The notes beneath the pieces were generated by a model that saw nothing but the letters and a program-made list of their open reading frames with translations, ran no database searches and was not told the DNA's origin. This document shows, piece after piece, positions 47,680 to 59,640 of a stretch of 64,000 nucleotides of DNA; the first letter of the stretch is position 1; every line of letters starts with the position of its first letter. Made by a program: the position numbers and the translations under genes. Location of the stretch: contig CM075101.1 of assembly GCA_037576195.1 (NCBI GenBank), positions 33,604,001-33,668,000 of the forward strand, given 5' to 3'. Origin of the DNA: Phytoseiulus persimilis (lineage: Eukaryota; Arthropoda; Arachnida; Mesostigmata; Phytoseiidae).

Positions 47680-50379
47680 ATGTCCTACGATGGCAAAGGA
47701 AAGGTTTTGCGAATAACCTCCTTCGATGTGAGTTGCTCTCAGGGATTCCTCTCCGAAACAGCTGGGATGGACCATTCACGTACTTGGAAGCTCTTCCAGT
47801 CTAATGAAGGCCCTTGGGATTCTAGTTCTTCCCTTGGTACGTTTTCTACAACGATGATCAAGGCAAAATCAGGTTCCGTGGCATCCTAGGGAACATGATT
47901 GGAAATGTGACTGCGTCCCTCAACATGACGTGAGTCTGATTCTTCGTCCCAGGTTGCCTGGCGAAAAGTGAAGATTTTCACTCAACTGGGATTCCCTCTC
48001 CAGGTACGCTGTGATCCCACCAGCCGACGGCGAGTACGGGATGGCGCTGGGAAACGGGAGTTTCAATGGGATGCTCCGTATGGTGCAAATGGGAGCTGCA
48101 GACATAGCCGCCGGTCCCTTCGCGGTGAGCGATGTCATCTTCGAGCATCTACACACGCCGCCGTCAGTTTCCATCTCTGCGCTCGTCATGCTCAGCGGAA
48201 TGCGGACAGCTTTCGTGAACAAAGCTCAAAGCTTCACGAATTCTTTCGCGTCTGAAGTGAGTTCTCCATGTTCAGAGCAGCGCAGACTGAATATCTTCCA
48301 CAACAGCTCTGGCCGTGGGACCGGCTTTCCTCGAGCGTGCCTGGAGACTGCCCCGCCTATGGCACTCCTGAAACTTCAAGTTGATCTCTGACGACGCGAT
48401 CAGTTTCGAGTGTATGATATCTCATCACTGGAGCCTGGAAAATCACGCACTATTTCGGAGTGATCACCTCACTGCGATGTAGCAGAAGTCTCTGGCGATT
48501 GATAATTTCGAAAAATCACCTAAACTTCAAGGCTCCACTCATTACCGAATCGACTATTGCTCCCGTGATCCAACCACGAGATTCCCTTCACGCGTGCTTT
48601 CGTTCCACTGATGGCGATCCGAATGTCTGTGTTCGGGTTCTCTCTCCGTCAAACGTTATGAAGATTCCAGACGCCGCGAGAGTCATTACGGAATCCAGTT
48701 CAGGGACCGTTCCGTTAGAACTTTTTCCATCTAGAATCCTAACTCGGTCGTTGCCCATAGGAGAAGCGGGAAGGGCGGCTATACACGGAAAGCGGCGCCC
48801 AGGGCTCGAAACGTATACCTTCTGCCCTGAGTTGGGGGGTAGAAGGTATACGTTGCTTCTATCCCGTTGAATCGGATAACTTTCAAATCGGACCCGGTGC
48901 CTCCTATCCGTTACGACGCAACTCAGCTGAGTCCACCCGCCTCGACGTCAGAACTAACAATGTTGCTCCTCATCGTCAGGTCTGGCTGGGATTGTTCATT
49001 TCGTTCGCAGTAATGTTGGCGCTCATGGCCGCCCAAGAATTTCTCGTGCACGATCGGAAGATGAAAGTGAACCGGTTTTTCCTCTTCGGTTTCGAGCTCT
49101 TCCAGACACTTCTGCAGGAAGGTGACGGATAGCGATTGACGATGGAAAGCATCCTTCAGCTCCGGGATAGCTCGACCCTGAGTCACTGCAACGAAAGCTT
49201 CACCAGTCGAACATTCTAACACTCAACTTCCTTCTTCCTGGCTTCTCTAGCATCCAAAACAAAGTTCAAAGGTCCGTTCGCGCGTCTGTTGGGCGCAATC
49301 TGGCTGTTGGTTTCTCTCATTCTGGGACATTCGTTCGCCAGCCAATGCAGAGCCAATTTGATCGTTAAATTCCCGACTGAAAGGATCGATACGGTCGAGG
49401 ACGTACTGGATCGACCCCATCTCACCATTTACTATGCCAAAAACACACCGTTGGAAATCCGTATGATGGTCAGTAGCGATTCGCTCAACGTTTCCTTCCA
49501 TGAGTTGTCCGATAGTACTCATCTGAGTTACTTTGGAGTCCTGAGCAATAGGTCACATTTTCCATGCAGAACCTGGCGGGTGAGCGCGGGGCTCGCCTCC
49601 GACAGCACGTCATCGCCAACTCCGAAGGTCACACTGTGTCCGGAGTCATGAGTGACGATCTCCGTGAGAGAATCGTCTCTAAAAAAGGTGTGATCTTCAT
49701 GGTCAAGCTCTCCCTCACCCCGATAGTGCATCGTTGGTGCGAAGAAACTGAGAACTTCTACCACATCGGGAGTGAAAGCTTGGCAGAACTCTCCGGTTCT
49801 TGGATAACTTCCCGGAACTTGGGTCGAGACTTGAACGCTGCTATTAATATGAAGTACGCTCGTTCGTTTTTTCGTCAAAGCATCATCTGAAAGCGCGCTA
49901 TGATTTAATGCATGAAAATTGGCCAATTTTTCGGTGAGGGGGGGGGGAGGCTGGATGAATCTTTTCACGGAGCAATCAAAATCCGGGATTTGTCGCTGTT
50001 TGAGTTGATCGGTACAGATACATGGCTGACTAAGGTCTCTGCCGGGATTCATTCCCGTGGGGAATGTAAACCGAAACGCCATCGCTTGGAGATGCTCACC
50101 GCTTTCACAATCGACAGGAATTCTCAGCAGTCGATTCCGATTTTCAGAATTCTCAGGATACTCTCGATGGATGTGAGTTTCGTGCGTAATCAGGCTACGA
50201 ATCCAGCTCTATGCATCACCTCGAATACACCAAGCACATCGGAAGCATTCCAACCGTCACAGCTCCTCGATTTCGACTCAGTGTTCAAAACATTCTTCGT
50301 CACGACCGGGATTTCCGTGGTAGTTTTCTTGTTCGAAATCATCGCCTCCAAACTGCCGATAGACTTGCGGCTTTTCTGA
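47680..50379 (+). CDS. Divergent ionotropic receptor (IR, glutamate-receptor-like channel)
   Basis: Exons 47680-47727, 47826-47929, 48004-48256, 48980-49121, 49251-49468, 49570-49853 and 50148-50379 join with consistent phases into 426 residues. The order is that of an IR lacking a large amino-terminal domain. S1 has LRITSFD..PWYVFYNDDQGK, then PADGEYG, NGSFNGMLRMVQMGAADIAA and GPFAV. M1 is VWLGLFISFAVMLALMAAQEF. A pore-loop region and M3 (LLGAIWLLVSLILGHSFASQ) follow. S2 includes IRMM, NLAGERGARL, and VIFMVKLSLTPIVHRWCEE. M4 is FFVTTGISVVVFLFEII. The glutamate-binding Arg expected after GPF and the SYTANLAAF gate motif are absent, typical of divergent sensory IRs. No signal peptide precedes the first Met, so at least one upstream exon is probably missing. 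It likely acts as a chemosensory channel subunit with a co-receptor. Confidence 0.85.
48810..48854. repeat. Perfect inverted repeat, 14-bp arms, 17-nt loop, in an IR intron
   Basis: AACGTATACCTTCT at 48810-48823 is matched exactly by its reverse complement at 48841-48854. It lies within the 723-bp intron 48257-48979, by far the longest intron of the receptor gene, and so could be a small inserted element or an RNA hairpin. Confidence 0.8.
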
Positions 50380-50466
50380 TTTCGACATCCCGTGCGCTGG
50401 TCATACTCATGTTGATCATCACGAAGCGAGGTCTCACATGCACTGATCTCTACACTCAATAATCTG

Positions 50467-50472
50467 AATAAA
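50467..50472 (+). terminator. Poly(A) signal AATAAA of the ionotropic receptor gene
   Basis: AATAAA lies 87 nt after the receptor stop on the same strand. Confidence 0.65.
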
Positions 50473-52643
50473 CTCTTCCTGGAGAATCATGACACCACAC
50501 AGGACTCGCCGATATATGATTGAACCTACCCTACTCGGAAGCTTCAATTGGTGACCCGGGACCTTCCGCCATTGATAATGGTTCTTCAAACACAGAGTTT
50601 TAGGTCAGCTCCTCCCCGTTGTCTCACTAGCTGTTCTATGCTATCCGAATGAGTCTTCCTTTCTTGAGATCGACTCGTCTGTAAGTCCCAGTTATAACTC
50701 TCCTACCACGCTCCGATTTCAAAGTTTGGCGCGCTGCCCTCCCTCCCGGAACGACAGAATCTCTTACCATTTCTCTTGCCACCGTCACGCTTACCACCAT
50801 CTGGTTTGGTTCGAGCCGCTCGCCGTCGTCTTGCTGGCGATGGTGACCCGCTGACTCGAAACGAGTTTGTTTGTTTGTTTGTTTCTTGTGGATGAATCCA
50901 GATCTGCTGGTTGCCACTCTCAGTAATCCAGTGAGCAAGAGTGCTGAGTTGTGTCAAGTTCAAAGATATTTTTCTGCATGGAGGAGGGACCTCTTGCCCG
51001 CCACAGGTAACAATCTGCAACCTATTTGAATCATGTTGGCCACTGGAGAGGGGGAAGTTGTTTCCAATATTGGGTCAGTTCCCTTCGAGCGGAAAACATC
51101 GCACGGAAATGGAGTTTCCCTTGTCTCTCGCGACTCTGCGGAGCCCGCCCGCCTCGGGGAATTCCGGAGATCGGATGCGTCAGGCGGGCATTCACTACGT
51201 ATTGGGTGTACCCCGATGAATATATGCTGGAAGAAGTGAAGATATCAGCGACAAGCGGGCTCCCGAATATCTCGTCATCTGAATCTACCAGCTGGTACTT
51301 TTTTTTTTGTCAGAGAGAAGACGACAGAGTTCAGTCTCATGTATGCACGCACATCTTGTGGGCTTTGTATCGGACAGAATATTGCTGATACGAATCGGCT
51401 AAGCTGGCGGCCATGTGGGCCCAGAGAAATCCAGAGCTTCTCCGGAACTCGTTTTCTTGGACCTAGTTCGGTGACCCGTGCTTCTCGTAGTCGACGAATT
51501 TAGTTGCTTCAGCAAGCTTAGGCGTGGGAAGAGCCGGAGCAGCCTGATGATCTCGGAAAATTGCATTCGGCTCAGCGTTTGCTTCAACTCAAGATTCATT
51601 ATTGCTCCAAGATCGTGTGCGGCGATTGCTCCTCGGAGCATTTCTCCAGTTCTCGATCGAAATTCTCAGCACGCCTTATCGAATCCGATTCTGGGAGAAC
51701 ACCCCTGTCGTTTTGCGCGGTTGGTCTCGCGCGCCGTCCAACGATTCGAAAAAAAAACTCTCGATTGTAGCTCTTAACAATGTGATTGAGAAGCTTGACT
51801 TCCCGTTAACCTGCAACCGAGATCAGAACCTTAGTTCCGATGCCGCTGAAGCACGAAAACAAGCTCACATCCAAGTGGGAGGAGCTGATGCAAGACTGGA
51901 GCCTTAACCCCGATTCGCGCTTGCTGGGTGTTTTCAGGGAGTGTCAAAAGTGGGTCGGTCAGAACCCTCCAGTCGTTTTTCTATGATTCCGGAGCATGGA
52001 TCAGATTTGTAATCGCGCATTATCCCAGTCGGATAGATAAGTACGATCATTTGTGACATTTCGCGCCGAAACAGGAAACCGACCTGTCTCACAACTCAAT
52101 TCTGCTCTGGAGGGACCAACGGGATAGCTCAGAACGAATTGAAGCAGAGTAGCGTCCAACGGGACCGAGAGGCGATTCGGAGGAAACGCACAGCGACGAA
52201 ATCTGGGCTCGTGACGGTTAGGCTTGTACATATCCTCGACGAGATGTCGATGAAATTGGCATTTCCTCTTTAGCGGTATCCGATAACGGACGCTCCATGG
52301 AGCGGAACGCCACGAACAAACGCTTCGATCAAAGCTCAAGACCGACACGTTGAATGAGGAGCACGCCTTCGCTGAACGGTTCATCGTTTTCAGGATGCAG
52401 ATCGGGGCTCCGTTCGGGTATAGTCTGATGATGGGGGTGTGGGGCAGTATCTGTCGATCCGAGATACAGGTCGACCGGAGGAACTCCGAGTGTTCCCGCG
52501 GCAGACAGCCGCAGCTTGTCCGGAACGTTTCGATCGATGGCCACCTGAAATCGAACTCGGAAGTCAAACCCGAGACTATCGAGAGGCTGTTCTCAACTCG
52601 TTGCCCCTTTGTTTTCCAGTGGTGTTCATGTAGCGTTGTTTCG
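50473..52643. other. Intergenic or 5' region of the zinc-finger gene
   Basis: A short frame at 51840-51987 (starting MPLKHENKLTSKWEELMQDW, 48 codons) has coding-like composition and might be an upstream exon, but no phase-matched splice route was found. A 217-codon frame on the minus strand (52001-52654) shows no domain. A TTTG microsatellite lies at about 50866-50884. Confidence 0.35.
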
Positions 52644-55227
52644 ATGGAGAACAATCACGAAGGGATCAGTCAGCTGGGCACTCAAACTCACATAGTATCA
52701 GTTGAATCATGCAACGAGACTCTGAGGCAAGCTCAAGGATACTCGTAAGTTGGATTGTCCAGATCGTCGGAAGTTTTCGTCGTGTGCTACCCACTCTATG
52801 GTGAAGCAGCGCTAAGTTGTCATCAAATTACAGGAAGACTTTGGAGGCCTTCTCGTCTCAATGCTCAGACGAGAAAATAGTGCAATTCTTCAAATGCAGT
52901 CGCCGGGCTTGTGACTTCACTTGCGAAGACAAAGAGAGTTTCTATTGCCATCTGCTCACTCACAACGAGTGTAAGTTCCGCCTACAAGTTCCCCGATCTT
53001 CTCTGATCCCATCTATAGGCGAATGTTCATGAGGTCGCTGCATTCTCCTCCGTACGACTGGGGAGCGGTTGAGAGGAGGCGGAACTACGGAATTGGCCCT
53101 AGCCTGTTACTGAGAAGCCTCCTCCCTCCACAGATGAAGAGCAAGACTGCTGCATTTACTGTGAACGGGTATTCGTCATCGAAAATCTGGCGCAGCACAT
53201 GGTATCCCAGCATGGGAATCGAAGATTCCAATGCAAGCTCTGTTTTTACAGAGGTTGCACACGCGCCCATCTGATTATACACAGTCTAAACGAGCACACC
53301 AGTTCGGTACGTTTTGAGCGTAGATGAGCTCATGAACCAACCTCACTCTGCCTAAACTTGACGCGTCAGTGACATTAATTGCCTGACCCGAGTACTCGTC
53401 TCGCTCCAGGTTGTGCAAGGTCTGGCGTGTCCCCGCATGTCAGGTGCTCTCATGCCGGACGTGAAACCCAGGGCCAGGACTCTGCTCTACAGGTTGGTGG
53501 GGAGAGATTTCCCGGAAACGAAACATTCATCATGATGCAGTCAGTGGGAGATGCTCTTCTTGAATCGATACCTCCACGACGCCGATTCCGAAACCGCGCG
53601 ATTGATGGCCAACTTATATTTTCAGGTGCTCTCTCTGCTCTTTCCGAGCATTCGGACGATCGGAGTTCTGCTCCCATTTACGCGACTGCCACCCTTTCGC
53701 GCAGCACTTTTGCTGTGCATACTGTAAACACGTGTTCGATTCATCCGAATTCATAGATCACTTCAAAAGCGTTCACAGCTTCGAAGACCTCAGTTGTTTG
53801 TACTGTGGAGCTACATTTGTTGACGATCAAGAAGCTTTCCTCCACATGGTTGAGTTGCATAGCGATTGGCCCATCAACATTCTGGACCGGTAAGTTAAAC
53901 GGAACAATCCAATCGAGTCACGACTCATATTTGTGGTCACGCCGCGTCCTTCGACTGAATGTCTGCAGGATTCCGGCAAACGAGCCAGGCACGGCGCGAG
54001 CTCACTCTAATTCGACCTTCACTAATGCTTCCCCGAGAAAAACCCCACTCGCTATTCTCGAGTGGAGCCCGAGCTCTTGTGACGCCGAAAAACATTGAGG
54101 TCTCATTGTCTATTTGCCCTCTCTAGGAACTCCAATGATGTTTTCCAAACGAGTGTGGACCTCAACCATAGCTCTCCAGAAGTGGAGAAGGCCTCTGAAG
54201 AAAGACATTTCAGTCAAGCCCCTCTCCAATGCACTCAATGTTCGACAGTGTTTGGATTCAGCGAATCGCTTCGCATGCACGATTGCGCCACACTGTCGTC
54301 CCCGACGAAAAACACAATCGCAACACAAGCGATGACTATAGCGGCGACGATGAACTCCACATCGAAGCAGCAAACGTCCCCTCCTGCAGCGGCCGCCCTC
54401 GCTCCGCATTCGAAACGCTATAGCGCCGCTCCTAAGAGTGTTCTAGAGAAACGCAAAAAGGAGACCACCGGTATTCCGTCATCAGCCGTCACCCACACGT
54501 CGACCGAGGAAGCCCCGAAGCGAAGCGGTTTATCCAGGAGAAAGAAGAAGTCGGAATGCGGCACGGAACAGCCGGCTCCTCCCGTTGCGCAGAAGCCCGT
54601 TGCTTGTGCGGTTTGTAGCGTCAGGGGATTCCGACTCGAATACTCAACGAGGGAGGAGCTCGCACTGCACATGCTAGAAGAGCACCGCTGTATCTACATC
54701 TGTAACAGGTGAGTGCGGACTCTCATCCTCCTCTCTTTGATCGCCCGGAAACAATATTCAGGAATTTCGCGATCCAATCATATGCCCAACTTGCGTGATG
54801 TGTCTAAGCATCGCCGAACCCCCGCACGGCAAATTCGACGCGAATGCTCCTTTTCAGATGCTTCCACGGAGAAGAGAAATTCAAAAGCCTCCAAAACCAT
54901 GTGAAGGTCTGTGAAGGTGCAGTAGAAAGAGACATCCTCACAATCAAAAATGGAGTCCTGCAGACTTCCTCCAAAGTCAAAATTGAGAAACATCAGAAAG
55001 ATAGGTCAATCGCGAGGGAAAGAGCGGAGAAAGAGAAACACGAGCCGGCTGAATACAAGAGTTATTACGGGAGACCCGTGGAGGCCGTGGATGACGCGGT
55101 CGTCGTGGTCTGCGAAGATGGCTCCCGTTTCCCGATGAAAACGTTTCTTCTGCTCGTACCTCAACAAAGACTAGAGTTGCAGAGATGCACTTGGGACGAA
55201 ATGCGTCGATGGGGCGCTCTCGATTGA
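52644..55227 (+). CDS. C2H2 zinc-finger protein with about nine irregular fingers
   Basis: Exons 52644-52744, 52834-52970, 53134-53306, 53410-53492, 53626-53889, about 53950-54070, 54127-54708 and 54858-55227. All junctions match in phase except the donor leading into 54127, which is unresolved. Fingers in order: CSRRACDFTCEDKESFYCHL; CIYCERVFVIENLAQHMVSQ; CKLCFYRGCTRAHLIIHSLN; CSLCSFRAFGRSEFCSHLRD; CAYCKHVFDSSEFIDHFKSV; CLYCGATFVDDQEAFLHMVE; CTQCSTVFGFSESLRMHDC; CAVCSVRGFRLEYSTREELA; CNRCFHGEEKFKSLQNHVKV. A basic Ser/Lys-rich linker lies between fingers 7 and 8, and a charged coiled tail ends the protein. TGEKP linkers are lacking, so this is not a KRAB/poly-ZNF type; spaced fingers of this kind often serve protein or RNA contacts as well as DNA. 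I do not recognise an orthologue. The first Met may not be the true start. Confidence 0.75.
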
Positions 55228-58200
55228 GCCAGCGATTTCTCGACGAGAGGTAGAAGGAAACTGGAAGCTCGCCATATAGGCACTCAAGTCACCCCTACTG
55301 TACTGCGGGTAAAACTCAGATAGGCCACGGGCCCACACGGGTGTGCCAAATGCGGGCCCAGCGCAGCTATCGATTGTGTTTTCACTTTGTACGTCGGATC
55401 GCTAACCAGGCAGGTGTCGCTTCAGAATTAGCTCATCTGGTCCGCCCATTATTTCTTCGAGCCAGTGTTTCTCAAGCCCCCCCCCCCCTCTCACCAGAAA
55501 TTTCCCGACGTCTCTTGGCGGTCAGCTGCCGAACCCGCGGAGAAACTCTGACTCGATTTCAATGCATACCAACGCGGCGAAGCTTCAAGCTCCAAGCGTG
55601 GCTTGCAGTGAAAGAGGATGTTCGGGCTAACGCTACATTAGATCGAAGTTTTAGGAATATTCATCGCCCTGTGCGAAGACGACAGGTACCTGATGTGTGA
55701 GACATGTGATATTTTGTACATTTGTAAAGATGTTTTCTGTTCTTTTGATGTGATCATGTACATCGTTGGTTGTTGAAGTGTGTTTTTTCAAATGATCTGT
55801 CTGAGTGAGACCAATCGCGTCGTGGAATATACATCTCATTCGAACGAGCGATCTCGGTTTCGCTTGGCGAGCTTTGTAAGACTAGAAGTGTGGCATAACT
55901 GTGTCCCCGCTCATGGCTCCATTTTCAAAATACGACGGATGATCGTCATCAGGCTCTGCAGTGATTCCTTTTACTTTTCTTTTCGCCATCTTGGGCCGCC
56001 TCTTTCCCGCTAAATGTTTTCTCCTTCTTCCTGGAGCAGTTCACGTATGTGAATGGTGCGTTACTTGCTTAGTCGAATGACCGCGCATGTGTTCGAGAGC
56101 TAGGCTGTCAGGCATGACAGCGATAGCACTCATGGTCGAACAAGTATCGGACGAGTTGTAAGCTCATGCATATGTGTTGATAGCTCCACAAGCAACTTTT
56201 GGAAACTCGATGCTGAGTATCCAATATAAGCTATCCATCTTCAGATGTGAAATGAAATCACAACATTTGTATACATTATGGAGTGCATTCTCATCTCATA
56301 AACTGTCTGATGTGTTTTGAAGAAGTATTGGTTTTGAATTCATCGCTGTGAGAAGCCCCACTCAGAAAAAGCTTGTATTGTAGAGTAGGGTCACGTATCA
56401 TGAGCAGATTCTATCCATGAGATGGTCGTCGAGAGCTATGCGTGCGGAGCGACGCAGTCACTTCGAGGTTTTCGGCCAGCTCAAACTCTTAAGCATCAAG
56501 AGATCGTCGGAGCGAATGTCTACGGCAACAGCTAACCAATCCCAGCAGCAAAACTTTCGATTTCGGTGAGCCACAATACCCTCACTCGATATGTTCTCGG
56601 AACGAAATGAAGATGGTTCCTTCGGGAACCATCCGGGGATTTTTCCTGAGGAAAAATTGTCCTGGGAAATTGATGGTTGCGGAGGAGCTACTTTACTCTG
56701 GCCTTCAGAAGCCGCAACTTGGCCGAGTCAGAACGGATTTCGTGAGGATGCGAGTCTCTCTCCAGCTTTCCAGTTGAGAGAAGGCTCCCGGAAATCCGGA
56801 CAGTGTTTGCCGAGTTTCGGCTTTCGAGAGCCGGGCAAGAGTTGGTCATCTGCAGCCATCTAATCTTTCGAAAACACTTGTCGAAAGAATATCCCCATAC
56901 GAGAGAAAAGCCTTTTGAGGGGTGGAGGACAGTTGCAGAGAAAATCATGCGAATGTAGCCTTCCACGGATATCAAGAGACGGGCAATCTTCGACGATGTA
57001 ACGTTGCTTGTAGTCCTCGTTACGCAACTTCTCTGACATCCTCCCAAAAATCAATCACTTCCGAAATCTCGGGGAAGCTTCCATGTGCTAGTTGTTGACA
57101 TTGCAGCTATACGGTAGAATCCCGTTTTCTCAACGGTCTGGAGCCGTTTCGGCCTGAATACTCCCAACTCGATCACAATGGGCTCCCTTTGGTCTGATAG
57201 ATCCGTCCGGATCATCTCCGTCCAGAACTCGGAACGTGCTTCGACGCTCGGAACGTTTGTCGGGAGGTCACCTGGGTTGCCAACGTTCTCGAATACGAGG
57301 AGGACGTGAGCAGATCTGTGAGGTATTGCTAAAGGCATCATCAAAGCGAAAGATGGCATCCGCCAAGGGAGGGAATTTACTTCTTCTGCGCTGATCAGAC
57401 CGCCTCGGGGCGCCTTAACAGACTGCTCTATAGTTTATAGAGAGATATTGCACGCTGGGCTAGAGACTACGGATGTGGTTGATCTCACTCATTCTGCTGG
57501 TCGGCTTATTTCGTCCCCAATCGTCCTCTCGGTCCCACTGGAAAGTCGAGAGCGTTCGTAACGGGCAGATAAGCCTCGGCGGAAGATGTTGTGTTCTCGG
57601 GAGCTTACAATCAGTACTCACTCAGCCGAGGTCCCTTCAATACACAATCTCCAAGAAACCGACATCTCTCAAAGCCCAGTGTCTCTTCCGATCGTCCGAT
57701 TGTGTGGAATGAGGAAACGGGAGCAATCTCTCGTGTGCGAGTCTTTGTTCGGCGGCTCGAAGAATGATCCAGAGTTCGGCTCTGTGCTCAGGGGTAAGGG
57801 CAGATGAGAGAAATGCGTTGCGATTTCGGAGCTGGCTTTCCCAGCCTTCGAGTTCCAAAGCGTGAGTAATGAGCAGCGTTCCAATAGTGTTGATAACGAC
57901 CTCGTGCTGAAAACAATTGACGGAACTGTGGACGATCCATGATGAGTTACGTGATGGGGGTTGCGAATTTGTTTTCTTGACATTCAGACAACCTGGAAGC
58001 GGCGCCGACTCTAGGCTTGGTGGTGGCCCGCTCGAACGGCCAAATAGGTGGCCCCTCCGCGGGAGCCCCACGGTCACGAAATACAGAGGAGCACGAACGT
58101 ATTCGATAAGTGTTTGGATGTATGCCTAATGAACTCCTGAGTCGTTGGCGACGTCATGGTGGAAAGCCCCGAAGATTGTTTCCTGAATGAATTCCGAGGT

Positions 58201-58277
58201 CCTACGCTGTTTCGTGAGCAGGAGAACGAATGTACCTTCCGGGCTCTTCGAATGGGATTTGACCTGATGTTTATACA
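55228..58277. other. Unassigned region with possible minus-strand exons
   Basis: No known family is recognised. Two minus-strand frames look somewhat protein-like. One is 57359-57051, containing HVLLVFENVGNPGDLP and EFWTEMIRTDLSDQREPIVI. The other is a stretch ending at 57637, containing VINTIGTLLITHALELEGWE and AELWIILRAAEQRLAHER, entered by a good TTGTTTTCAG acceptor. They may be exons of an unknown gene or remnants of a mobile element. The 55.7-56.4 kb part is AT-rich with no frames. Confidence 0.3.
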
Positions 58278-59127
58278 CAGAGTGTTCGCTGTAGGGTGAG
58301 CGACGATCATGGCCGCCCTCCTTTTGACCATATCTCAGCCGCTAGTGAATAATTTTCAGATCTGTTCCCTTGGGTTGAATTGCTCTCGAGAAGACGCATA
58401 TTTCCAATTCATCCGTATTCGGCTAAGAATCGATGACTCGACTCCCATCTTGAACAGGCTCGGAAATCGTCAGTTCTCAACGCGTTCTCGATTTCCAAAA
58501 TTGTTTCGAGCCGTCTCTCGTTCCCTCCCCTCAAGACATGAGCGCAAGGATACAGCGCAAACTCAAAGAACTCGAGCAGAAATCACACTCCACCCATCAC
58601 ATTAGCAACGCACTGTATCGATGATTCACTGTTCACATCTCATCATGCCTCTCGCTATGAAAGGATGTTCGATCGAGACAGGGTCGATGAGTCAAATAGG
58701 AACCTAAAAGTTTTCGGTTATGAGCCTTCCTTCTACCGTGAGGATCCTTGGTGTTGGCCTTCTCGGTGAGCCCGGGGCGGCTTCGTGAAGAGGCCAAAAT
58801 AAGGGGGAGCGGAGTGTGAATTTTCTTCAAGTTCGAGTGAGTTCGAGTTGGAGCCACGCGCTAGACGGGTCGAACCCTTCTTTAAAATTGAAAATCTGTA
58901 GAGAGTTGACGATTTACGAGTAGCTCCAAGCTTGGAAACGGGAAAAAGCGGATAGTCGACTTCGATATTCTCTTAAACGATCAACTCTGAACCGAATTTT
59001 ATGACAGTGATCGAAAGAAGCGCCTCGTAGACAGCAACCAAGCTGAAAAAACAAAGGAGAATATGGCTGACATATGGTCAAAAGGAGGGCAGCCATGATC
59101 CTCGCTCACCTCACAGCGAACACCCTG
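58278..59127. mobile_element. 850-bp DNA element with 63-bp terminal inverted repeats
   Basis: The left end (58278-58340) and the reverse complement of the right end (59065-59127) are about 90% identical over 63 bp, starting CAGAGTGTTCGCTGT and CAGGGTGTTCGCTGT. TACA flanks both ends directly (58274-58277 and 59128-59131), a candidate 4-bp target-site duplication, or a TA duplication if the boundary shifts. No transposase is encoded inside. Each repeat carries an inward ATG frame reading MAALLLTI(S/C)QP, a by-product of the symmetry. This is a non-autonomous MITE-like element, family undetermined. Confidence 0.8.
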
Positions 59128-59216
59128 TACAATTGGAAGACTATATATGGACGACTATAGAGACTATGTTATTGAACGAGGCTCTCTCGTGTATTGCTCA
59201 CATGTCTGAGGAAGTG

Positions 59217-59640
59217 CCGCTCCCTCGTCCCTCTCTATCCGCGACTCCATACAAAAGCGTGTTTTTCGTCTCATCGGTGACGAGACCCTGTCCTACCCTC
59301 TTGAATCCTTGTTGCTTCGACGCAAGGTCACCGATCTCTGCCCATTCTGTCGACACTTGCATGGAAGATGCTCAGCTGAAAACTCTTCCCTCGTTCCTCC
59401 TTCGTCGGTCCCCTTTCGTGTGACCAGACATAGTGCCAAACAACAACCCCATTATGTCCAATTATTCACCAATCGTCCTGCTCAGTGTGACTCCATCTTC
59501 TGCCCTCGCACATCTCGCCTCTGGAATGCCCTTCCCTCTCATGTGTGTTCCCTCCAACGTACGATCCCAAGCTATTACGAACCTCGATTCTCTCGCTTGT
59601 TGCAGATGGTGAGCCATGGCCCATGGCATTCAACCCCACT
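59217..59640 (+). mobile_element. 3' fragment of a non-LTR retrotransposon (LINE) ORF2
   Basis: One plus-strand frame reads DSIQKRVFRLIGDETLSYPL, then LLLRRKVTDLCPFCRHLHGR, LVPPSS, and FCPRTSRLWNALPSHV. This is the characteristic C-terminal region that follows the reverse transcriptase in many arthropod LINE ORF2 proteins (rRxa-DL.lFYryyHGrCs, then FFPRTarLWNsLP). The reverse transcriptase itself is absent upstream, since the 850-bp inverted-repeat element begins about 90 bp to the left. This is a 5'-truncated dead copy, as usual for LINE insertions. Confidence 0.8.

Noticed and set aside
48257-48395. Possible extra IR exon (LWPWDRLSSSVPGDCPAYGT) after a CAACAG acceptor
   Set aside because: The exon ending at 48256 joins in phase directly to M1 at 48980 (NSFASE to VWLGLF), which matches the IR family without any insertion.
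50173-50193. A 21-nt GTGAGT..CAG segment that looks like an intron in the IR
   Set aside because: It is far too short for splicing and reads through in frame.
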